DNA of 64,000 nucleotides from Styela clava (taxonomy: Eukaryota; Chordata; Ascidiacea; Stolidobranchia; Styelidae): contig NC_135261.1 in assembly GCF_964204865.1 (NCBI RefSeq), forward strand, positions 13,640,001 to 13,704,000, in the 5' to 3' direction. The notes under the pieces were generated by a model. It saw only the letters and a program-made list of their open reading frames with translations. It had not been told where the DNA came from and did not search any database. The translations under genes and the position numbers were made by a program. This document shows positions 35,538-45,400 of the stretch, in pieces; within the stretch, counting starts at the first letter, position 1, and every line of letters begins with the position of its first letter.

Positions 35538-37678
35538 TCAGAACTGGCCAGTTCCACATGAGGAGGTGTAAAGCTTTACATTTTCCCAGCCATTCTGCCA
35601 CTTGATGAAAGTATTTCTCACATAAACAGCGTCTTCAGCAGTTGGCCTAGAATCTACTTTCGAAACATGAACCGCATTTTCTCCTGCGAAAAAATACAGA
35701 TGACTTTATCGGATGATTTATTTTCTCCTGTAGTGAACGTAATTTAAATATTATTATTCCATACTCAATCTATAGCAGACTTGAAATCTTTTAATGTCTA
35801 TATCGACTGCTAATACCGGCACTGCAATTGTCAGCTGCATGCAATTGTTTAATTAATCAATCAAAAAATAGCCCTTTTTTGTAATCATATTAATATAGAA
35901 ATTTGAGATTACAATTTCCCAGGCAGCAACAATATATTAATTTCAATAATTACGTTTGACTCAAACTTTCCGTCTATTACTATACAATCATGAAATCCTT
36001 ACCATTTTCATTACACCATACATGAATAAGTATTTTTCCATCACATGAATAGAAGACGTGATCCAAGTCCAGATATGAATTTAATTCTGAATATATATAT
36101 ATTGTTTATCAACATTATCATCGTCTATTTGGTTATATAATGTATTTGTGGAATTAAACTAGACGTACTAGAGCCATGTATAGTTTATTCACTGGGATAT
36201 TGGATCAGTCAGTAATATTGTCACTGAGCCGTTCTTTACCTTGCAAACATCATGTGGGAAAATTATACTGGGCTAATTGCCGCGCCAAGTGGTCCAACTC
36301 ATACACCAACTTCGTTTATTTGGTTGCAATTTCCTCACCGGAACTTGTTATTTGACAATTTACAATATCAGGCCGAAGAGTAAATTTATTTAAATATTTA
36401 TAGAACATGTATATTCAATATTAAGCGCGGTACCTCCAACAAAATTCCCGATGTTTTCTTTTTTTTTTTCGTTAGCAACAAATTTCTGTTCTTCCAAATC
36501 TAATGAAATAGTTTTGAATAAATACCATAGAAACAAATACGAAATATATATTTATCTGACATGCGTATTTTTTTTTTATATTTCTGTCTTTATGCACATT
36601 TTCGGGAGAACATGTATCCTGGCCCATCATGATATGGCATTGGACATAGTGAAAATGGTATTGTCTGTTTCTACTGAAATAAACCCTATAGACAGAATAC
36701 GATTCCATATCAGCTATTCCAGTTAGGGAAAAAATCACCAAGACTTGTTGTTCCTATGAAGAACCAACTTGACTTTGTTAAAGCGGAATAGTAAAATTTA
36801 TGAAAATGCATGGTGGTTGTCTGCTGATTCTTTTTATTTATCTCTTTAATTTTGTAATAAAAAAATAATGACTAATTTATTCTCTAGGTCTACAATATGA
36901 TTTTCCATTCGATTAAACTAATACGTTGGGTAGTTTATTACCTTTACGTTCTTGCTCCGATATGATGACTCTATACACGCCTGGTTTTTTCTTTTGGAAA
37001 ACAGCAACAAAAGAGTCGTGGCCAAATTTTTCACTGAAAATAAGTATGTAGTTCTCAAACAATATTTTGTATATCATAACTTTCCATGCATACGTTTCAT
37101 CATGTATAGTGCGTGCAATACAATCTGCTGGTGTATAACGAGATGGAGATACGACTGTAAGTTTTTATTTGTCTATTGTTTATTGAAAGTTAAAACCATA
37201 CAATACCCAAATAGGTGGTACAATATTATTATTGTACAATATCCATGCAAATCCATCCTTATATCTTTTAAGGGTATCTAAACATTATGCACTTGGCGAC
37301 ATTTTCCTCTTGAATGGTGCGATTTGAATATTATTAAAGTCGTGGTAATATTTCAATAATACAAGCTGACTTACGAGAAACTCGTAAAATTTAGCTTCAG
37401 TTTATCAATCGTTGCTTCTATATTCGTTATAGTTCGACACGTTGTTACTTCGTCAAATGGATCGTCGTTGCTAATCACTTGGTATAACTTATTCGGCATC
37501 TGAGCAGAAGAATATTAGTTCATAATTTTACTCATGCACCATGAAAGCATTTTTGTCTAATTCAGGAACAATCACTTACTTGTTTCCACGCCGTTTCACA
37601 GTTTATTTTCGGCAATAGACATGCACTTGTATATGTTGCAACTACGAAACAAGATCCAATCAAAAAAAGAAAAATCAT
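35538..37678 (-). CDS. Secreted lipocalin-like family protein, copy C (203 aa)
   Basis: Six minus-strand exons in coding order: 37580-37678, 37375-37499, 36942-37033, 36434-36499, 36003-36086, 35538-35683. Splice sites and phases (0-2-1-1-1) are identical to copies A and B, giving 203 codons. It is compact (2.1 kb) and lacks the transposons seen in copy A. It keeps the signal peptide, the MPNKLYQV start of exon 2, the VFQKK block, the DHVFYSCDG and IHVWC segment, and KWQNGWENVKLY before the last Cys. Unlike A and B, exon 2 has lost the Cys equivalent to residue 65 and two codons nearby, and exon 6 is two codons shorter. Exon 4 contains a run of 11 A coding for lysines, prone to slippage but in frame here. 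It is the most diverged intact member. Function is unknown. Confidence 0.85.
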
Positions 37679-37699
37679 CTCAACGCAATCTCAAAAATG

Positions 37700-39550
37700 T
37701 TTGCAGATTTATGTAAAAGCTGTGTGTATTTGGACATCTAGCCTAGACTCTATACAGTAAGTCTCTTCTTCTGAGCTGAAGAAAAACCCACAGAAAATCG
37801 TTTTCAATATATGCCTCTAATGTTCGATATGTAAGATGGCGGATCACGAATTCTTTGTTCACGCCTCTGCTTGCTTCGTTTAATCAATCCACGCAACAGA
37901 TACAATCTGATATCTGTGTAATCAATTCAATGTCTTCAAGTACTTCTTAGACAGATGTGAACTGCATACTACACAGCTAGATATTGCAGAATATTTTTGG
38001 CCTTGCTTACACTGCTTGTCTCGAAAGTTCAAATTAATTACAAAACATATCATCTTATATACATTTCACGCAGTGTTTAACCTGGGTTCGATCGAACCCC
38101 TGGGGTTCGGTGGATCTGTTCCAGGGGATCGACGAAGGTCCTCTGAAAGAGTTATTGTATATCATGGAACCTCCCTATTATCCAGCCTACTAATTAGGCA
38201 AATATATCTATAGCTCATCACAGATATACAAACGTAGACATTTGAACAACTCATAATACTGTGTGTAGCTTCGCACAGATGTAAGTTTTAGTGGCCTTTA
38301 AAATGAATGTTACACCCTAAATTTCAGCACATCTCATCGAACTTATATATATATATATATATCCTTACAGATGTCGTACGCTTGGATGTACTTTTTATTA
38401 TAGAGCTTTCAGGTGGTTTTTTGTGGGCACGAAATATCTTAGGTTACTATGACTTGAGATTTCAAGCCAAATTGATTTTGCGTGACCAAATCCTTATTCA
38501 TAGTCTAGGGCTAGGCCACTGAAAAAATGTAACTCAAGTTAATGGGCTTATCTCGAGTTAAGTCAAGAAGGTAGAAAGTAATTGTAGATAAATAATGTAA
38601 AATCCTTTGAGTGTTTGAATTTTATTCACATTTCAATTCAGTTTAAAGTTTAGGAAACAAATGACTTGAGCTGCCAACGTTTTTGAGACGATATATCATC
38701 TTCCGGATTTCCAAAGTTGCAATTTTTGCATGATCAGTTTTTCGCCTTTTCACCTGCATAACCTAGCGACAAAAGCATCTTTTTCGCCTTGCCGCCGACG
38801 CCATTGTGACACAACAATGAGTATTTCCATACACGTACACCACATGAACCACTGATTTAACGGAATTGAATATTTAGCGACAAAAGTAGTTATTATGATT
38901 CATTATCCTATTAAAATATAATGCGGATTAAATGTGTGATTCCCCAAAAATTTAATAAATATTTTCCGAATCGCGTGTGGTATCATTTACCACTGAGTAC
39001 AGCATGTATGTAAGAATGTAAGTATCTCTACATCAATCATTATAATAATTCTGAAACAGCTGTAATATTGGTTATAAAATTCTAAATAAATCATCTCAAT
39101 TTCTTCGAGTTGGTCCCACCTTTTTCGAATTCGAATTCAACCGATTATTCCATGTACGTGCCCTGAAATTTGTCAGGGAAATTTAAATATATGTGGGTCA
39201 ATGATTCTTATTTGCAATTCATTTTTTCTTTCTACGTTTTTCATACGTAATAATGGGTTATTATTTTTGGAAAGACCATAATCTTTACGGTATTGCCCAC
39301 ATGGGATTTAAACCCGACATTTGTAAACTGCTATAGCAAAATACCTGTAAGTCAAACGCTTTATTACTTTCGATCGATATGTCTTCGGTCTCTGACCGAT
39401 ATTCTCGTTTATATTTTTTTAAATACGGTCATCACGCATACGCCCGCATTCATACTTAGTGAGGGAGTTTTATAAAGTACTGTATTACAAAAACCAAGAA
39501 CTTAATAGCGAATTGTTTATGTGACACTTCGAAAAATAATATATCGGAAG
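37700..39550. other. Upstream region of copy C with repeat fragments
   Basis: A leader-like GAAGAAGAGACTTA motif near 37,757-37,775 (minus) recalls the conserved block before copies A and D. GCAGTGTTTAACCTGGG at about 38,073 looks like a lone hAT end. An AT microsatellite lies at 38,344-38,361. 39,370-39,410 matches 9,765-9,805 in inverted orientation. No exon is found. Confidence 0.4.
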
Positions 39551-39569
39551 AGGTTATCTTTATTTTTTC

Positions 39570-39725
39570 ATGAAAACGTGCGGTTAATGTTACGAAAGAG
39601 GGTTGTAGGCCAACTGCTGAAGACACTCATTATGTAAGAAACACTTTCACCAAATGGCAGAATGGATGGAAAAATGTAAAGCTTTACACTTCCTCGTGTC
39701 TAGTTCAATTGACCAGTTTTTAAGA
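39570..39725 (+). pseudogene. Relic exon 6 of the secreted family, copy H
   Basis: It is closest to exon 6 of copy C. The acceptor is lost (CATG instead of CAGG), and a 2-bp insertion after the first codons shifts the frame, although the downstream part coding FTKWQNGWKNVKLYTSSC is well kept. The next ~170 bp also match the 3' flank of copy C, inverted. No other exon of the same copy is seen on this strand. Confidence 0.65.
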
Positions 39726-39949
39726 GAAAAATAAGAGTGTATCGTCAGTTTCCATGTATTTCACACAGTGATATTAAACAATCAAACTTTTGTGTTTAAC
39801 AAGCATTACGTCTCGATTTCCACTTATTGTTGATTGGCAATTCTAAATCTATGAATAACAAAATGCCGAGTTGATTAAAACACATTGATCTGATACTACA
39901 GTCTATTGTTTTCAGCTGCAATTTAAATGAGTGACAAGAAGCTCTTTGT

Positions 39950-40462
39950 AAGTGATTCTCAACCGCAGCTCTTAGAGCCACATGTGGCTCTCAGCTATGC
40001 TTTCTGCGTCTCTCATTATCCTTTAAAAAATAATCATTTTCTGTGATCAATGACTTGAAATTGAAATACTAAAGTGCAGTAGTTGAATTGATGTCCTAAT
40101 CCTGATGTCATAGTGTTTTTCTCAATGTTTTGCCCACGTTTCAATGCACTGATTTCATCCAACATGTACACTCTTTTCAAATTTAAATAAATATTATTAT
40201 GATAATATAAAGCCAGCTATTGTTATATATAATGCTGAAGAATGCGTTCAACACGATTGCTGTTCGTACTGCAGAATTAAAAGTCAAACCCAAATCCAAG
40301 CGTTAAACTTTTTTTACCCAGAGTTTTGTTGATTTTGTTATTTTTAAAATACATACTTGAGTTTTGATTTGCTGCTATTTTGATTTGCATTTTTTTTATG
40401 CTGCTCCTTACAATTTTAAGGTTTGGAAATTTGCTCCGACACTAAAAACGGTTGAGAGTCAG
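39950..40462. mobile_element. Probable degenerate hAT element
   Basis: The left end AGTGATTCTCAACCGC and the right end CGGTTGAGAGTCAG are imperfect inverted repeats of the common CAGTGATTCTCAACC type, and GAGCCACATGTGGCTC lies just inside the left end. No clear 8-bp duplication remains. The inner part resembles 17,940-18,330. Confidence 0.45.
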
Positions 40463-41300
40463 TACTCTCTAACTGACATGGGCAAACTAAGGTCCGTGGG
40501 TCAAATCTGATGTTTTAGCTAAAAAGAGCTCAAGGAATTTTTTGTGTTTGCGATTAAATTTAGTTTTGGAACAAGACATATTGTTTTCCACTTTTGCTTT
40601 CGTTACACTGTAAATATTGTTCATAAAATGTAACTTATTACGTTATACTTACATGACCCGCCTGTCTAAGTGGTCAAAATTTTTGGCGCGTGGTCCAAAA
40701 ACCTTACCCACTCCTGCATACTACATGTCAGTTAGTAACTTTTTACGACTGAAGACGCAACAAGATATTTATATCAATGGTAATGGGTGCCATATACTTT
40801 CGCATACCAGCTACCAGTGTACCATCAGAGTGTGTATTTAGCACGGCGATAAATATTGTAAATTCAAAGCGTTCGTCGCTACTTCCCTACAATGTCGATA
40901 CGCTAATATTCTTGCGACAGAATGCGCTATGTTGAATTACACTGAATAGAAGCTCTTGCAATAAAATCATGAACAACATATTTTGACCGGAAACGGATTC
41001 TGAACTTGGTATTGTCAAATGTTCATTATCAGCAATAGTTCAGGTATTTCTCCACATTTTATTGGTACTCACTAATTTATATAAAGATATTCTTGTGAAT
41101 TAAACGCCACCGGAGATAAATTTATGATGAACTGATAATTTTCGAAGAAATTGTACAGTACAAAAATGATTATTACCCGAGATGTCAGTTAACGGTAAAA
41201 AATCGTCAACGTCAACCATCTAAAATCGGTTAACCGATTAACTGGTTAACCATTTCGAACCCTAATTATTGTTTCCACTGTGATCAACCTCTATGACATA
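40463..41300. other. Spacer with repeat debris
   Basis: TTAACCGATTAACTGGTTAA-type sequence near 41,180-41,260 looks like one end of another DNA transposon, but I cannot find its partner. Otherwise nothing is recognised. Confidence 0.35.
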
Positions 41301-41304
41301 TTGC

Positions 41305-41475
41305 CAGTAGTGGGATTCAGCCGGTTCGCACCGGTTCTATAGAACCGTCTCACGGAATTTTATGAGATCAGCGAACCGGTTAGCATTACATGACTTTTTG
41401 TAATAGAACCGCCCGAAAATATGACATTTGTATGATGCTGGAACCGGCTGACAAAAAATTTGAATCCCACCACTG
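41305..41475. mobile_element. Small MITE (171 bp), hAT-type
   Basis: CAGTAGTGGGATTCAGCCGG at the left mirrors the right end (AATCCCACCACTG plus GAACCGGCTGAC). The flanks CATATTGC and CATATAAC match at six of eight positions, a probable decayed target duplication. Confidence 0.7.
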
Positions 41476-41532
41476 CATATAACTTGGTAGTCTCAATAGT
41501 CTTATAAGCATTCTTATAATAACGGTTTGCTA

Positions 41533-42267
41533 TTATGCGCAAGTGGACGGGCGAATCTTTACATTCTCCCATCCATTATTCCTCTTGATGAAAGTATTGT
41601 TGACATGGGCTGCATCGTCAACAGTCGACTTTAAACTCTCTTTGAACACTTGAACCACATTTCCTGTCACGAAGTAAGAATCAATTCATGTGACACCATC
41701 CTCCATGAGTTGTGTGCCAAAATCTAAAGTGACGACAATGACGAGGACTAGAAAATATCACATTTAGTTTTTATTTAACTTCTTAATATTTTTAGATGTG
41801 ATCGCAGTGAAATTATAACCCATGTTCTAATCTGTTTTGAGAAGCTCTAGTTTGTAATTTCAGATCGATTACTAGATCAATATTATGTTGGATTTTACAG
41901 ACTTTGTTATTAAAAAACTATGCTACGTCTAATCGAAGCGATCCACTGCTAAATCCTCTGCAATATAACATTTCCCCATATTTTTGTGTATTCATTTGTT
42001 TTAGACTCTTAACAAAGCCTTTTTTCTCGTTGGCATATTTAATCTGGTACATTAATTGCAAAATATTCGAGATTGAATCATTGTGTATTGGATAGAAATT
42101 TGAAACACGATATTTTTCAGATGAAATTTTTCTCCCACTGTCGGAACACTTTCATGTACACATGGAAATAATAAATTCCTTATCATGTTTATTGCACCAA
42201 ACATGGATGAGCACATTCCCGTCGCGTGAATGGAAGACATGATCCATATTCACGAATGAATTGAATT
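41533..42267 (-). pseudogene. Secreted family, copy F: exons 5 and 6 only
   Basis: Exon 6 (41533-41663) is open to a stop, with a normal CAG acceptor and the VVQVF...NNGWENVK...STC pattern. Exon 5 (42184-42267) is also open, but its donor GTAAGG has become ATAAGG, so it could not be spliced normally. Its first Cys is Arg. Upstream of exon 5 the sequence switches directly into the promoter flank of copy B, so exons 1-4 are missing. Copies F and B are head to head with almost no spacer. Confidence 0.75.
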
Positions 42268-42353
42268 CTAAGTTAAGGCAGAGCAGAGACGTGCGCATGC
42301 ACAACGTGTCATGAATCATTGTTGCAGTTTCTCAACGTACACAAAATTATACG

Positions 42354-42428
42354 TATAAGCACCAATATATAATCAAATCGATTTAAGGCGATTTTCATTC
42401 GAGAAGGAGAGACCGTTGCGATCGCTTC
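42354..42428 (+). promoter_or_regulatory. Promoter and leader of copy B, shortened
   Basis: A TATA-like GTATAAGC at 42353-42360 and the conserved CATTCGAGAAGGAGAGACCG block are present. About 47 bp that follow in copies D and E (starting CTTGAACAGACGTAAAT) are missing, so the leader is much shorter than in the other copies. Confidence 0.45.
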
Positions 42429-45400
42429 ATGATGTTCATCCTTCTTGCAATTGTTTCTGCAATCGCCGTGACAGAATGTGCAAGTACTTGTATATTGCCG
42501 GAGATAACATGTGAAACAGCATGGGAGCAAGTGAGTAATTTATTTTAAAAACGAGCGGAAAATAAAAGTTAGTGAGGGCATGTAATTCCAAGATTCCAGT
42601 CGTGTTTATATACCATAAGCCTTGATAAAATGTAATGAGTGACCTTTATTACTGGGGGGTAAAACTAGAATAAATTTAATCCCTGCTTCGGTGCATATTT
42701 CATCATCGATCATCGACATACGAGATAATTCGATATATACATGCATATTGGAGTAAACTCACCGGCCGGATCTGATGCCATTTGTAACATGATGTGCATA
42801 TACAGCCAATTCATATGCATAAAAGTAAATGAAATACATAGCCTATATTGCCAGTCGTATATAAATAAATAGCTATTTCCTCACTTAAGTTTTACGCATA
42901 CCTATCCTATGAAATCATGTGCATGTATTTACAGTCATGTGCTTGTTATCAGAGATATTGAATAAGATTTGATACGTTCAAAAAAATTGAACAACTTACA
43001 GCAAAACGTAATCATGTCAATTTTATTCTCGGAAAATCCTCGAAACGATTTTTTAAAATGATAGCAATTTGACACTAGTGTAAAATAGATATGATAAATT
43101 GTTTTTGCTCAAGATCTTCTACGTTCATTGTGTTCTGACAATAGCAGTAATATTTTGCCTGAAACTTAGGTAACTTCTTAAGTTCCGATGGCCTGCCAAA
43201 GCTGTAGGTGCACTCTTCATGCATACGGCAATTCTCGGCACGAAAGCTTTTTATGCGGTTTTTCATTATAATGACTTGTTCGCTTAATTAAAAGGACAAT
43301 CGTGTGGGAGCGCATACGATAATAGCATTCGATTACATCATTTCCCAACAAAACCGCAATTGCCGAAAAATGATTGAAAACAGGCATTTAGATAAAATAG
43401 ACAAATAAATACTTATTTGTGGTCAACAATTCAATAGTACCCCTGTCTTGCATACCGCAACGCGGTGTTAGTGCCACTGTATGAAACGTACATTTTAAAA
43501 ACCTACTGGTATAAATGTTCAACTTTATCGGAAAAAACCTCATGTATGCTAACAAATATTTTGGAATAGAAATTACCATAAACAAGCAGTGTTTTGTACT
43601 CTCTGAATTTGTGAAATATTTTAAAAATATCAACTTCAAAGATTGCGCCAAATTTTGAGAAGCTTGTCGTCGGCAATCGGTGAAACTATTTTCTTTAGCG
43701 GTTGGATCTTGTGTCAATTAGTTCATGCGTTACATTGTTTATACGTTATATTCAGATCAACACTACATTATATATTTATTCTATAATACCGATCAATTGT
43801 CTACAGGGTTAGTATTGTATAGTAGACTTTGTGACAGAAAAATTCTGCCAAGAACCCTTTTTGTCATTCCAGTAACGGTTGAAGCTCAACAATTGAAGGT
43901 CAGGACAGGGTGAATGCCCGGATATTGCTATGATAGAAAGTACCTGTCATTAGTTGAGATTTGTTTGGATCTGCACTAGGTGTAAGTTGCCTATTTGTCT
44001 ACGTGAGCAGTACATTTTATTTCTACCAGGTCAAACTCTAGCTAGGCGACGGAAATCAAATTGTGTATAGATGCTAATCAACGCGAGAGGGTGATATTGA
44101 GCAGTAGGCCTGCAACTTGTTTCTATCCCGTCAAACTTGAATGTTGTAGCGTAGTGCAGGGGTGTGCAATCTTTATTACAGAAAGGCCCGATACAAGTAA
44201 CTGGGTGAGGCCGCGGGTCGCACCTTTATTCTAAAATCTAGATAGCCTTTCTAGTAGTTGCAGTCACATAAAATTGTTCCTTCTTGTTCTTGCATAAATG
44301 ATGAGTTAAAACGCATAAATTTCGAAAGAAAACTTCTATGCAAATTTATTGTCACACCAACTGCAAATGAATTCAATGAGAAACACGTTTTTATAACATT
44401 GTGTATTTTGCTACAGGATTTGGCTAGCAAGTTTTACTAATATGACAGTGACACTCAGATATATACTGATATATCGACTTTGCGACGCAAAGAGATTGAA
44501 ATTGCTCGCACGTAGGCTACCGTATTAACCAAACTAAAAACTCGTTTTGCGGCACTTCATTCAAAATTGGCACTTTTCCGCGGGTCGCACAATTTTTCCT
44601 TACGGGGCGCACTTGGCCCGCGGGTGGCAGCTTGCATGCCCCTTGTGTGGTCTATAAACATTCATTTACCGTTGTCGCTATAGGCCTACTTTATCCATTG
44701 TCATCGACCCATCGTCAATACTTAAAAATTTCCGTGATAGGCCAAAACTTTTGGGAGGATGTAACTGCAAATTCCACTGTGTCAGGGATGTCAAAAACAC
44801 ATTTACAGTCTGGTATTCAAACTAATTACGAAGGTGGTATAGAGTCCTCACTTTCATCCAGGTAGATACCAATCACGGTATCATGCTCTACCTTGAATAT
44901 TTTTTTTGCTCATATTGGAGTTGCTTGTTCTCATTTTTTGTTTTATTAGGATAGGATAGGATTTACATATTTATCCCGGGGGAGAGGAAAGCCGATAAGA
45001 CGGCTTATCCATATGGCGAACCACGGCCTCTCGTCCGGTTACCATTCCAAGTCGGGTATGGGATTTAGTTTTTTACTGTATTGTTTGTTTTCGGAAGCAT
45101 GGACTTGGTGGTGGAGGAAGCCGTAACGGACCAGCGGTTACGTGAACCACCCAACGACGGCGAGGAGTCCAGCAGTCCTCTCGCACATAACCATCCCTGC
45201 ATGGGATTCGAACCTGCGAACCCACGCAGAGCAATTAGAGGTGCGGTGGCGAGCGTAGAAAGGAGTGATAAGAAACTCACGATACTACTTGCTGCGAATT
45301 ATTGCCATGTTGTTCTATTATTTATTTGTCCCATGTTGAGTTTGAAACAAATTTTTGTGAAAAAGGAGTAGTATATGCCATCTTTGTATCTTGATACTTC

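Noticed and set aside
36451..36741. 91-aa and 89-aa ORFs
   Set aside because: They overlap exon 4 of copy C and its intron in other frames.
45204..45262. tRNA gene
   Set aside because: The B box is perfect, but the A box and cloverleaf pairing are missing; it belongs to a dispersed SINE.
45081..45371. 96-aa and 71-aa ORFs over the SINE
   Set aside because: They coincide with the tRNA-derived repeat and are not conserved in its other copies.
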